DNA of 64,000 bases from the NCBI RefSeq assembly GCF_020283565.1, contig NC_060059.1:30802838-30866837 (forward strand), given 5' to 3'. The stretch is from Trifolium pratense. Taxonomy: Eukaryota; Streptophyta; Magnoliopsida; Fabales; Fabaceae. Of this stretch, positions 46,167 through 58,620 are shown piece by piece (the stretch's first letter is position 1; every line of letters starts with the position of its first letter). The notes beneath the pieces were generated by a model. The model searched no databases. It was not told the origin of the DNA and saw only the letters and a program-made list of their open reading frames with translations. The position numbers and the translations under genes were made by a program.

Positions 46167-48628
46167 GCATTTCAAAGCGAGCCGTAAAAAGAGTTACCTG
46201 ATTGTGCAAGAACAGATAATTAATGTGCTTGGTTATATGAGCATATTTCATGGTGTAAGATTTGTGCGAAAGGTATTTTTTAATTTTAATATTTATAGTG
46301 GGAAAAAGCGATCAATGCCAATGTGATAAAATGCAGTAGCATGATCAAGTTTGGAGCTGCAGAGTAGTTATGATGACTTTTTTTTAACCTGGAAAATTCA
46401 TTTTGCACCAAATGTTTTGACTTAAGTTTCACTTTAGTCTGGTAGCCTCATCAGTCATGCTAATTGGGGATTCTTTTCACAAGGTTTTGTTGCATACTGG
46501 TTGTATCCGAACGTAATATATCGTTTATTTAAACATCTTTGATCAAGGCTTTGTCAATTATGTATATTTCTTTTCTAAATATATCGTTCAATAAAAGTCT
46601 GTTAAAAATGACTGAAAAATAGTAAATCAATTAGAGATACTTTTGTAATAACTAGTGCATCTATAATTTGAAAATGTTTACATTGAGGGACAGATTTTTC
46701 TTTGCAAATGAAACATATTTTGGAACCGAAGTGAATTTGGATTCCCTCGTTTTTTTTTGTACTCAAGGAGGATTCCCTCATGTTATGATTTAATTTATGG
46801 AGATTATATTATTGATCTCACTGTTAAAACTCATTGATTCCTCAACATGGAAAAATTACAAGTAAATTCTAATGTTGAGATCATCAAAATAAACCCCACT
46901 CATGTTTTTAAGGCGGTCACATCATCCAAAAATTAACATTTTCAAGGTGAAAACATCTTGAAGTGGTTTGTTTATATTACAAAGGAGCGACACTGGTTGA
47001 ACTTGCTCTTGCGTCTGAGGCTCTTTGAAGTTGTTGCGGTTGAAGCCGAATATGCTGGACTGATTGCTGCTGAAACAGCGAATTTGCCTTCACGGCCCTC
47101 CTTACTAGCAGCCCTGAAGTTGTAACTTTTACTTGTATGGTTTTTGTGAATGGGGTTTATTTGAATTCAAAATTCGTAACTATGCAATTTAACCATTGAT
47201 ATTTACTTATATTTTTGAAAAGCATACGATCATTTGAAATTATTTAGCGTTGTATCAACTAGTTTTAAAACTTTATAAAAATTCGTATAGTTGATCTACT
47301 CAATATAAACTTTTAATTTGATAGTTGGATGAGTAAATTAAAAACACTGTTTTATAGTAAATTATTAAGCATAATAACTCATCTCATAGTTACTTCATCA
47401 AAAAGTATCCCCATTAAAAACAAAACTAAAAATGAAGCAAACACCACCTTTGCTTAAGATTGACCAGCATTTTAATGTGAATCTATGGTGATGGAAATTC
47501 ATCAAGGTCTCATGATGATAATTATAATGTTGTCAATTTCTTTCTAGTTAATGGTGACTTGGTAGCTCAGCTTTATAATGAACCACATAATCAAGTAGAA
47601 CTAAACTGTAGTTTCATATACACTAGGGAAGCAGAACAGTACATTTTTTTATTCTTTCATAGTTGTCAATAATGTGATATAGTGTCCCATTATATAAATA
47701 TGGTTGACATTTTCATACAATTTTGTTCATTTTTTATTGGAGCAAATTAAAACAAATCAAATATTTATAACTTTATATGATGTCATAATTTCAATGTATT
47801 AGTGTAAGCTTTATAGTGGAGTTTTAGTGTATATTACCTTTAAATCATAGTATTGACAAATTATAAGGTAGTTGATAAATTTCATGACATCACCCAATTT
47901 CACATCAAATTGTTGGAGGAACTTTCCATATCTTGAAACTATTTTAGATCACATATTATATAATAAATTTATTTTTTCTTGAGTTAATGCCTTGAGGGAG
48001 CAATGCATGTATTGGAATTTGGAGTTAGGTTCAGAAGTTGAATTATAATAGTAATTCAACCAATAAGAATAAAATATACCAAATATCTCTAGTACATTTT
48101 TCTCTTTTTTTTTAATTTTTTTTTATTATTTTATTTATTTACTTTTCAATTGGACACTTTGGTTTGGCCTTAATGGTAATGTCCCTATCACTATTTTATA
48201 CAACTTCCACTCAAAAGATAGAATAACCTTGGCCTTTGCTCATTAGTCAAAAACATTCAATTAAATTCAATGTTTCCCACCCAAATTAGAACCCCTCAAT
48301 AATAAATTATGAATTATTCAACTTGGTTGATTCCACCTTGAGTCCAGAAAAATGAAACCTATCAATAATGAAACCATTAGTAATAACATATATATGGTCA
48401 TGTAACAAACTTAAAAAACATATGGTCCTTTGCAGCATTACTTTACAATTTTCATCAAATAATAGTTAGTATATATCATTGTGAAGTATAAAGATCCACT
48501 ATAATTTGTTTTGGCAGTATAGTACTTGTTCACACTAAGATAGGACATATGATATCACAAAAAGTGCCGCTCAGCGGTATGAGTTGAGACGTTAAAAAAA
48601 AAAATTTATTCAAAAATAAATAACTTGT
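46167..48628. other. 3' flank of the U2AF-like gene and gene-free spacer
   Basis: 3' UTR with AATAAA at 46590-46595, then AT-rich DNA. 46880-47165 is a modestly GC-rich stretch bounded by short inverted phrases (AAATAAACCCCACTCA and GAATGGGGTTTATTT), so probably a small element. The rest to 48628 shows no gene or clear repeat. Confidence 0.45.
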
Positions 48629-49523
48629 AGGGCCCGTTTGGTGCGCAGGATAGCATAGTGACAGGATATGATATAAAACAGGATAAGGATAGGATAGGAT
48701 AACAGCAGGATAACAGTTATACTCAGTTATCATATCCTGTGTTTGGTGCACACAGGATAACAAACATGATAACTATTATATTTTGTTTTTAATACATATT
48801 TGCTCATAATAATATGATAAGATATATAACATATTTAATTGATAAAATTACTCTTGTAAAACAATTGTTATTTTTTTAAAATTATTTTGTAATACTTTGA
48901 ATTTTATAAATAAAAAATATAAATAAGTAATCAAATAACTTTATATAATTTAAAATAAAAATCATGAGAAAATAATCAAGTTTAATTTTTTATATGAATC
49001 ATGATCAAATAAATAACTCAATAATATATACATGTTAGATAAGCCAAATAAATATATGATATATCTCATACGTAAATAATAAAACTACTATTGCAAAAGA
49101 ATTATATTTAATTTTTTATAAAATTTAAATTAATATCCCTATTTGTCAATTTTTTAATAATAATATTACTTTAAAATATTGTAATTTTAGTAAAATTTTG
49201 ATTTTTTAGAATATATAAATTACAAAATTACCCCTGTAAAAAAATCACATATATATTTAAAAATTAATTATTTATATTTTATTTATTTTATTTTATGTAT
49301 TTTAAAATATATTTTATAAAATAAACCAGTAATTTTTTTTTCTTATCCTATCCTGCTGGTAACCCAGCTCAAATTCAGGATAAGAATTATAACTAGAGAG
49401 ACAGGATAGGATAAGCTTCAGGATTAACTTATCATATCCTGCTGTATCACCAAACACTGGATTGCGGCAGGATATGATACAGTTATCCTATCCTGTCTCT
49501 TATCCTGTGCACCAAACGGGCCC
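48629..49523. mobile_element. 895-bp MITE with AGGATA subterminal repeats
   Basis: Inverted ends GGGCCCGTTTGGTGCGCAGG and the complement of GGGCCCGTTTGGTGCACAGG; 3-bp repeat GTA at both sides (48626-48628 and 49524-49526). Both ends are packed with AGGATA/TATCCT motifs (about 15 in all); the centre is very AT-rich and non-coding. Likely PIF/Harbinger-like, though the duplication is not the usual TWA. Confidence 0.8.
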
Positions 49524-49787
49524 GTAAGGTGGAAAAAACACTATTCATAAACTCATTTTATGTTTTTATCGTTCAGGCTATCCACCAAACCATATAGTGC
49601 TGGCCGTGTGGTGTGGGGGTCATATCGAGAAAAATTAAAGTTTCACATATAATAGAGATAATGTCTCAAATGAATTTATAAAAAGTGACACTCTCAACCT
49701 TGCAAATTTACTTAGTAAGATAAGTTAGACCAATAAATATCATTATGAAAATGGTCTAAGATTCAAATTCTCCCTCTCCCAATAAAT

Positions 49788-50008
49788 TACTCCCTCCATT
49801 CTTTTTTAAGTCTCGTTTTAATTTTTTTTTATTTAACTGTCGTTTTGATAGTTTAAAGTTACAATTTGTTTATGATATCCTTATTCTCTCAATAACTACG
49901 TTACTTTTTTTAAAATGAAGGTAGAATAGGAAAAAACTCCAACAATCCACTATCTTAGTTGAAGAGCTTTATGCTAAAATGACACTTTAAAAATGAACGA
50001 AGGGAGTA
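49788..50008. mobile_element. Stowaway-type MITE
   Basis: TACTCCCTCCATTCTTTTTTAAG on the left and AAAAATGAACGAAGGGAGTA on the right are inverted repeats; 221 bp. Confidence 0.7.
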
Positions 50009-50182
50009 ACTACTAACACTTCTCAATAAAAAAAATGGGCCATAAGATTGTCCTTATTTTATGTAACTTATAAAAGATAAAACTTAATAAAAGAATAATG
50101 GAGAAAATAAAACTAAGTGTAAAAGTATTTCAACACTAGAAATAGTTAAAAACTCAAATTTATTTAAGACAATTAGCCTATA

Positions 50183-50275
50183 TTTGGTATTACGGTGACT
50201 CACAATGATTTTGCAGAAACTACACTCACGCTGGGTCACTGATTCTGACATACTCACCATGATACCAAACATACA
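50183..50275. repeat. Single diverged copy of the CACGGTG repeat
   Basis: TTTGGTATTACGGTGACTCA to CACCATGATACCAAACATAC forms a short inverted-repeat unit related to the cyanase intron 3 repeat (27190-27405). Confidence 0.5.
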
Positions 50276-51120
50276 ATTAGATGACTTATAAAAATTTAAA
50301 AAGAAAAGTGGTAACAGGCAAAGATCTTCAACTAAAAAGGAATCAAAGAGGTACATTCCATTGATATTGATTCCAATTATGTGGATTTATTCCCATGTTG
50401 CTTGGACAAGTTGACTAAAAAGTGTGAAACTGATTATATCTCTCAAAGTTGGCATGTTGAAAGGAATGTAATGGTGGAATATCAAATGTCTTTTTCATTT
50501 GGAAAGTAGATAATTTTATGTGATAATAGTTATGAACACCTTAAAGACCTTAAGGAAAGATATGGTTTTGTACTTATTATAGTCATATTTAATCTTTCAA
50601 ACTATGCTCTTCAAGTACCAGCAGCCTCATTCTATATGTGCCCCCTCTTAAGAAAAAAAAGTGACATATCTCTTGTCTGGTTGCTCTTTCCTTTTTCTAA
50701 CAATGTGATTTTGAGTAAAGAGTCGTTTCGATTCATAAATATATAGGCACTATATGGCACTACTCACTATAGGCACTACTCACTAACCATATTATGTCAT
50801 GAGTAAACTAATTGTTCTATAATTGCACATGCTAAGATAATGGAGAGTTAATTAAGAAGGTAGTGCTTTGTTAATTATTTGCATATGTCATGATATATGG
50901 ATAGTTAGAGGTAGATATAAAATACCAACCATTACCTTTCTTTTATAGCCAAGTTTTGGGATAGCCATGATGTCTCCACTCTTCAAACTAATACAAGGCT
51001 ATAGGCTAAAGGAATTTGTGGGTGATATGTAACTGAGATATGAATCAAAACTGGATTGGAATCACTTATCCTATTATTCTATCTCTTTCATGAAAACATA
51101 ACATCTTGGTTAAATAGAAA
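50276..51120. other. Gene-free AT-rich stretch
   Basis: No ORF, RNA gene or clear transposon end. A short direct repeat TAGGCACTA.. TAGGCACTACTCACTA lies near 50745-50785. Confidence 0.4.
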
Positions 51121-51121
51121 A

Positions 51122-51389
51122 TAGAATAAATTATCAATTTGTCTCTTATTACTCTCACATCAATTTAGTTCTTAAACTATGAAAATATATTAAATATTCC
51201 CTTAACTATAATTAATCTGTCAAATTAGTTCTTAAACTATAGAAATATACTAAATAGTCTCTAAGGACTATTTTGATGGATAAAAAAAGTTTTTCAGACT
51301 ATATAGTATATTTTTATATAGTTTAGGACTTTAGAGACTAAATTGATGAGAGAATAATAATTTAGAGAACAAATCGATAGTTTATTCTA
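51122..51389. mobile_element. Inverted-repeat MITE (probably MULE-like)
   Basis: AGAATAAATTATCAATTTGT at the left pairs with the complement of AGAATAAACTATCGATTTGT at the right; arms continue with CATCAATTTAGT and AACTAT phrases. Target duplication unclear. Confidence 0.6.
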
Positions 51390-51598
51390 AAAAAAATAAC
51401 TACTATGAGATCAGAAAGATATATATTTTTTACTTAAGTATTATGGTTTTATAGTGGAGGGATGGAATAGAAGAAAAGAAACCTGATTGTGACAATTATA
51501 AGAGGAATATTTTAGAGAGACTCTTGTAATCTATTTTTGAGCTTAACATCTCAAAAACCTAGTTGTGACAATTAAGAACAAAATTTTAAATAAGAATG

Positions 51599-51753
51599 AA
51601 ACATTGAATTTATCATGCAATTGAATGTGACGAAAACATTTCATTATGATTAATTTTGTTTTTTCCTTGGTTGCTTTCTTTTTCGGCTTTACATTTCATT
51701 TATCATAATGAAATGTTTTCGTCATATTCAATTGCATGATATATTCAATGTTT
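51599..51753. repeat. Near-perfect inverted repeat (51-bp arms, 51-nt loop)
   Basis: Left arm 51599-51650 starts AAACATTGAATTTATCATGC; the right arm 51702-51753 is its reverse complement except for about two bases (one would be a G-U pair in RNA). The loop (TTTTTCCTTGGTTGCTTTC..) is unrelated to the arms. No transposon-like ends or target duplication seen. If transcribed it would form a long hairpin. Confidence 0.85.
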
Positions 51754-52081
51754 GGCTCGAGCCGTCATGCCTCCGGTTCCCGGTTGGATTGATCCATCCA
51801 AACTGAGTTTTAAAACTATAGTCCAATGTCTACCATTTTATGATTTTGCATTTCCGTATGAAATCATGGATGCTTTTCAATTTTTAACACAATATTATTT
51901 ATCAACACCTTTCAATCTTATCAATTGATCAGCTATATCGTGCATGCATTTAAAGATTATCATGTTGACAACTTCAACCATGAGAAGAAGAAGAAAGCAA
52001 ATAGCTAGAAATTTAAGCAAACATCGTGTAGAAATAAGATTGTACACAAAGCACGCTTGAAATGAAAAAATATATATATAT

Positions 52082-52101
52082 ATTGACGTACGTACGTCAA
52101 T
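52082..52101. repeat. 20-bp perfect palindrome with TGACGT motifs
   Basis: ATTGACGTACGTACGTCAAT reads the same on both strands and follows a short TA run. It contains two TGACGT (TGA/bZIP-type) core motifs. May be chance plus local duplication of ACGT. Confidence 0.7.
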
Positions 52102-53000
52102 TGTTAGTTATGTTAAGACTTAAGAAAAAAAAGGAATTTGGTTCAAAAAAAAGAAGATAAAAAAGGAATCATACTAGGATTACACTAAACCAAGTTTAAG
52201 ATATTCTATCATATAATATACTAGTATATACGTCTTGGTCAAGAAAATAATAACATACTTTTTTTTATTGGAATAAAACAATAATATACTCTAATGTAGC
52301 ATAGGAATGAGGAGAATAACCTAAAGTCACCTTTATGGCTCCATTTATTTTAACACGTGCAGATTATAACAAGAGCCGAATTTTTATGGTCACGTGATCA
52401 TATAGTTACATTTACATAATTTTTGATTATTTATGAAATAACAAAAAAAATAAAATGAAAAATTCAAATTTTATGAATGCGACCAAAGAATTATATTTGG
52501 TCACATGACCATATAAAAATAATTCTTATAACAAAATTCTTACTAGTTTTTCTTTCCTATACCAAAAACAATCTTGACCGTCAACTCTCTAAAGAATATT
52601 TTATGAATTAATGAGTTATTTGTTGACTTTTGTTTGTAAGCACTATTCTCATCCCAATTATAAGTAATATTTTTTAAAAATTTATTAATAATTTATATAT
52701 TTGATTTATAATAAATAACTGATGTATCTAATATATTTTTCAGATCAAATACATCGGTCATTTAATGAAATAAAAAGTAAAGATTTGCTTATATTTAAAA
52801 ATGAAGGTCTATATATATTATACTCCCCCGGTCCTATATATAAGGAACACTTTGGAAAAAAAAATTGTTTCTTCTTATAAGAAACACTTTTTAAATTTAT
52901 TGTTTATTAAATAGACAATCCATTTTATACCCTTATTAAATTATATAAAATGCAATCTATTCCAATGTTATGCATTAATTATACAGACACATTCTCAAGG
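52102..53000. other. Gene-free AT-rich stretch
   Basis: No gene. A one-sided Stowaway-like end (TACTCCCCCGGTCCTATATA) occurs near 52823 without a clear partner. Confidence 0.4.
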
Positions 53001-53004
53001 TTAG

Positions 53005-53490
53005 TTTTGGAAATATTCAAACAAGTTGTTGTGTGTTTTGTTTTAAAGAGGTAGAGGATTCTCAACACATTTTTCTCAACTATAGTGTGACAATATGGAG
53101 TAATATCTTCAAATGGATGGGGACCAAATTAATACACCTGATGTTATTCCTAATCGTTTTAATGCTTTCGGTGAATTAATAAAAAGCAACAATAGCAAGA
53201 GGTTCCGACATATTATTTGGTTGGCGATGACGTGGAGTATTTGACGTATGCGTAATAACATCTTATTTAGAGGAGATTTTATGAATGTTTCTGTTTTAGT
53301 GAACCATATTATTTATATTGCATGGTTTTGGTTTATAGGTCGCTTGTGTAGCAATACTAATGTAGCTTTCTTTGATTGGTGTAACAATCCCTTAACTTGC
53401 TTTAGTAGTTTATAAGAGGATTGCCTTTGTAAGGGTTGGGTACTCCTTGTAATTCTTATAATTCAAATTTTGCTTATAAAAAAAAAAACT
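53005..53490 (+). pseudogene. LINE 3' end with reverse-transcriptase zinc-binding remnant
   Basis: The plus strand reads, with stops and shifts, EVEDSQHIFLNCSVTIWSNI, FKWMGTKLIHPDVIPNRFNA, RFRHIIWLAMTWSI and RMRNNILFRGDF. This is the zf-RVT domain and tail of plant LINE ORF2. It ends GTAATTCTTATAATTCAAAT and A11 at about 53479-53490. 5'-truncated; target duplication not located. Confidence 0.75.
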
Positions 53491-53654
53491 AAGAGAACCT
53501 AGGACAAGCAACTCCAGGCGAGTCTCTCCTAAGGCAATCAAATCTGGAAAAACATGAAAAATATTTAACTGGGAATCTAACTAAGTCAGTGTTCGGAAAG
53601 AATACCAGCTGCTTGGTTGGCTTCACCAATTAATTTCATAATCCAAGACCTCGT

Positions 53655-53795
53655 TTGACCCTACTTATTTTCTACTTTTCTATATTTTCTTAAGAAATAG
53701 AAAAATACAAAATTGAATTTGGCCATATCTCTCCTTAAAAGAATTAGAGAAATAAAGTAAAGTAGTAGAAAATAAGGAGAAATTTGATCAAACAT
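53655..53795. mobile_element. Small foldback MITE
   Basis: TTTGACCCTACTTATTTTCTA on the left pairs with the complement of the right end (AAAGTAGTAGAAAATAAGGA, then TTTGATCAAA). About 140 bp. Confidence 0.5.
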
Positions 53796-53986
53796 AATTT
53801 TTTTACTTCTTTACTATTCGTAAGGAGAAAAAAAAAAAAGACAAAACGGGCCAAGTAGAAATCTACATCAAATGCATTACTATATTACGTGTACATTTAG
53901 AACAAAACACGTATTTGATTTATCATCTCTAATAATAAACTATATATAGTACCATAGGAGATACGAGAAAAAGAGAAAGGAAATGG

Positions 53987-53989
<3 letters not shown>

Positions 53990-54024
<35 letters not shown>
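53990..54024. repeat. (AT)n microsatellite, ~35 bp
   Basis: Pure alternating AT. Confidence 0.95.
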
Positions 54025-54026
<2 letters not shown>

Positions 54027-55018
54027 TAAAAAATCAAATGCCATTTCATCCAACCCACTTATTAATTGTCCAAATTCAGTTCTATTCTATAGAATAATAC
54101 CATGCCGATATGTTAGCCAATAACCATGCAGTACGGATTAAACACACTCTAGACGTGACTTTGCTTTTTCATTCATAGTCTATATATTAAATTATTCAAG
54201 ATAGATGAAAAATTAATAAAGAAAATATGCCAATCACAAAGTAACAAATAGGATGGTATATATATTAGTTTGAGAGAAAAGAGTGAAGGAAATGAATTGC
54301 TAAGTTGGAAATGCATTATATTCTTTTGATTAATAATAAAGTATATGTGCATTATATTCTTCATTGAAAATGTGACCCATAGAATTAGGATTATCTTAGC
54401 TTATATATTGCTATACAGATTGACAATGATCTGCTCGATCTAATTTAATTTTGAAAGTTAGCACTAAGCTTAGAAGATTTATTTAGTAATATATAGTATA
54501 TACATTTAAGATATATCTTAATTTAAAGGTAAACTTCTTATCTTATATGTGAGACATTAGCCCACATGACTCTTATGAAATGATAGAGCCATCTTATCAT
54601 AAGATTTGTATAGGAGGGAGAAAACAAGGCCAAAGGGTCATTTTTTTGTTGAAAATTATATATAGACATTATTTTTCTTTTTATATAATATATAGACTTT
54701 ATTTAGTATTCTATATAGGTTTAAGTTCGTTGCATTAGAAATTAAATAGTACTATATGAAGTTGAAAAGGGAAAAAAAATTAAAAAATTAAAAGTGGCTT
54801 AAAAAACGTGCCATTATATTGTTTGTGAAAATGTATACTACTTTTTTTTTCTTAATAGGCATATAGGCATATTAATCTATATGTTTGGCCAAAACCATAC
54901 CAATTTAAAGGGAATATGAGATACTCATTTCCTCGTATCTTGTTCATTGATTCCTTTCCTTGAGCTAGTAAGGGAATGTAACAACACTATACATGAATCT
55001 TATCCCTTTGTGCATAGT
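54025..55018. other. Gene-free AT-rich stretch
   Basis: No ORF, repeat or RNA gene that I can support. Confidence 0.4.
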
Positions 55019-55019
55019 C

Positions 55020-55020
<1 letters not shown>

Positions 55021-55082
<62 letters not shown>
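55021..55082. repeat. (TAT)n microsatellite, ~62 bp
   Basis: About 20 perfect trinucleotide units. Confidence 0.97.
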
Positions 55083-55084
<2 letters not shown>

Positions 55085-55206
55085 ATTCCAAAACAGAGGG
55101 ACATTTTATATAGAAATTAAATCACCTTTTAAAAACTAATAGAATTTAGGTTTTGTTGAAGAGTTTAATCTTTCACAACTTAGTGAATCAAAGTTTGAAG
55201 AAAGAG

Positions 55207-55359
<153 letters not shown>

Positions 55360-55392
55360 AGGTTCGATAATATATCAAACAAGATAGTCAAA

Positions 55393-55500
55393 ACATTGAA
55401 TTTAAGTGGTTAATGAACTCCCTCTAAGATAAATCGTTTGAAAGAACCCGAGTTTAATTTTTATAGTGAAAACAATTTTTTGTCGGACTTTAGTTAACTC
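55393..55500 (+). mobile_element. SINE-like repeat (AAGTGGTTAATGAACTC family)
   Basis: TTAAGTGGTTAATGAACTCC, GATAAATCGTTTGAAAGAAC and CCGAGTTTAATTTTTATAGT. Related stretches: 10113-10210, 63025-63075, and reversed at 22580-22715, 16610-16680 and 17235-17300. Confidence 0.45.
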
Positions 55501-58037
55501 ACGGCATAATTTTGAATTAGGGGTCCCATTCCTCGAAAAACCAATGGGAAAGAAAAAAAAAATACACTTTTGAAAAGAAATTCTAAAATACAATAGAATC
55601 AAAAAAATTCTTCAATAGTATGAAAATATTCTCATTACTCTAGTTTTCAAACTTAGGTGTCCATAAATATACTGACATTTCCGCAAGACCATTGGCCTTA
55701 CTTTGTCTAAGTTGTGAGATATTAACTATATATTTGTTCATTAACACACTAGGCAAGTGACCTCCATTGCACATTGGAGGGGCGCTAACATAAGGTCTAT
55801 CCAAGTGGTGGATCCTACATCATAATTTGTTGTTGTGAGGGTATGCGTTCGCACGACCCTTAAAAAAACAAAAAAAAATTCCGCAGCTAGACAGTGCTCC
55901 CACCCATTAAGCATTTTCCAGTCCCTAAGTAATGGCCAATTTTTGTCCTTAAACTTGACCTTCACCAAAGGCCATTCCTACACAATCCCATTAACATAAA
56001 AAATAATGTATATTTTTTAATGAAGATATGATATTGTCTTAATGGAAAACAACATAATTTCAATCCAACGTCATCCACACTAAGAATAAGAAGTGTTAAT
56101 AAATTGTATCCACAATTACAGTCCCACTAACACATCCTTTAACTGTTTAGAACTACTCTTCAATATTCCATGATCCTTTTAAATCTCTTCTAAATTCCTA
56201 TTTGTGGTTGCAAATTTGGTTTATGAATGGTATAGAATATGTACACGTTCATGGTTTATGTACATTGAAAGTCAAAAAAGAGAGATGAGATTTTTAATCT
56301 ATTCTTTAGAATGGATTAATGGAAGGATTACATTGAAATTAAATACACAAAATTATAGGATATATTTAGGTTTTATTTTTTTACACAACGTCATTAGGTA
56401 TTACTCTGTATTATATATTGTCTTGTAACCCTTTTGAATTATTAATATCATTCTGATATTATTGAAACCGACGTAGGAGAATTTCTTTTGTATTTTATAT
56501 TTTAGCTAGATTTGTTGTATTTTTATTTTAGCTAGATGTATTATTTTATTTTACTATCTTTTATGTAGATTTGTTATATTTTTATTTTAGCTAGAGCTGT
56601 TATTTTCTTTTATCATCTTTTAGGAGATTTGTTATTTTTATTTTTCACTACTATTTAAGCTAAACTAATGTAGCCTTGAAGGTAACTTTTTCATTCAATA
56701 AAATTATAGAGAATTTTCTCTACTTTGGTGGATTCCAAACCTGGTGGATTTTGAAAATCTGGTGGATTCAAGAACTTTATCTGACAGATTTATCGCTTGC
56801 AAACCTGTGTTTTGTTATAGAATTAGCGCATGTTATTCCTATAACAAAACACAACCAACTGACACAGTACGGAAGCAGGAAGGAATAAAAATACATAAAC
56901 CATTAATTTTGATCGATTTCAATAACATATCAAATAATTTTAGATTTTTGTAAAATTTAACATAAATGACCTATACAAGCGGTGTAACATTACTCAAATG
57001 TTACACTGGTGTAGTTTGATCCCTCCCCAAAATATATAAATAAGTGATAATTTTAGTTTGACTTTAATGCAGTTTTGATCTCCCTATTTTGAAAAACTTG
57101 AACTTTTGATATAAAGATATTTTTATAGACAATTGAGGGGCAATTAAGTAGTACAATTTTTGTATCTACTTTCACCAACATTTTCAAAATATTGTTAATT
57201 TATAAGCAGGGGCAACACTAAATTTTAATGTTCAAAAATAAAATTATTCAATTATTACTAACACACAAAAAAAATTTGTGAAAGTATTAATCTATATTCA
57301 ATATTTCAATTCCTTTCTATTCCATTTCATATCATTCAATCAATCTAAACATAACCTAATATACATCCGAATTGAAGCTTATCCACGCCACCGTACTCCA
57401 ATCAGTCTCAATACATAAGTAAAAGTAATAAGTCATGCTAGTTTTTTTTTTTTTTTTTTTTGTGTAATTACGGGATATTGAAAGTATGCAAATTATTAGT
57501 TGATTAGGAATATAATCATTATGGTTTCCTTTGCACCACCATTCTTTAGTAATAATAGCACAATTAGAAAACTTTGTTAAGTCATTAAAGTTAACTACAT
57601 TATAAGAATTTTGTCAAAAGTTCAATAAAAAATACCACTTCATATATAATATCAAGCTTATTATAAGTTGTGACTCTTGTGCTTGGTGAAAGATGAGCTA
57701 GGATGCAGAAGCAATAATTTGGGGTCCTTCATATTTTGTCTACAATAACTAAACTAGGAATATTCTTAGTAGATACTTCTTCAAACTAAAAAGGTATAAT
57801 AAGCCCTTTTTTGATATCCACTAAGGAAATTAATGAAAGTAACAAACAAGTTGTATTGGACTCGAACTAGAAAACTTATGTAAATTTGGTACAATGCAAA
57901 AAGTTATAAAGCTTACACATTTGGATTTGGACACAAAGTGTTATAAATCTTTTGGATCTTGAAGCTTTATTAATTGGTGGAATTTAACATTAACAAAGCA
58001 AATAGGTTGAATTATTATTCTCAAAACATCTTCAATA
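55501..58037. other. Gene-free stretch, possible LTR-like piece at 56460-56870
   Basis: 55740-55960 is GC-richer with no assignable domain. 56460-56650 has repeated TTTTATTTTAGCTAGAT phrases, followed by a TATTTAAGC and TTCATTCAATAAAATTAT (polyadenylation-like) and a three-fold GGTGGATT phrase, suggesting the R/U5 part of an LTR. No second LTR or primer site is convincing. The rest is AT-rich. Confidence 0.35.
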
Positions 58038-58605
58038 AAAAGTTAAAAAAATCGAACTAAACCTCTTTTTCTCTCATCTCCTAAGTTGTAACCCTAGCCG
58101 TCATTTTTTTTTTCTTCTTAGTTTATCAAAGAGGGGTGATTTCAGGTCAAATCTTGACCTAAAATCACCCCTCCAAATTGTTTTTTCTTTCTCGTTATTA
58201 AATAAGTGTAATTTTCACATATTTGTTTGGTTTTGTGTTATTTGTTATCCCGTCCTTGTGCGGTGTATTCTGTTGTGCCGTCTCTGTGCGGTGTATTTTG
58301 TTTTCCCGTCTTTGTGCGGTGTTCATTTGTTTCAGGTTGAAAGATTAGATCCGATCAAGTACAAATCTATCCAATGTCGACTTTTGTGTCATCAATGTTG
58401 CAGATCTGGGGGCATGGACATTTCAGACACTTCAATATAGTCATATATGTAGGCTTATGTAATTTGCCGTTTTATGCTATTAACATGGATGTTGTGAGTT
58501 TGTTTGCAGATTCATCCTTTTTGTTTTTAGCAAATTTGAATTTGTATTACATCGATGTACTCTATCAGTTTGAATGAATGAATATCCTTTATTTTTAGTC
58601 AAAAA
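58038..58605 (+). mobile_element. 568-bp poly(A) retroposon with complete target duplication
   Basis: Flanked by a perfect 15-bp duplication AAAACATCTTCAATA (58023-58037 and 58606-58620), with an A-rich 3' end. It contains a 20-bp-arm hairpin at 58131-58173 (GAGGGGTGATTT.. against its complement, one mismatch) and three ~30-bp tandem units with CCGTC..TGTGCGGTGTA (58249-58323). The last ~120 bp recur at 2094-2212. No significant ORF. It may be a SINE-like or LINE-derived non-autonomous element, or a processed transcript. Confidence 0.8.
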
Positions 58606-58620
58606 AAAACATCTTCAATA

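Noticed and set aside
52082..52101. Palindrome as a defined transcription-factor site
   Set aside because: TGACGT motifs are present but no nearby gene; likely local ACGT duplication.
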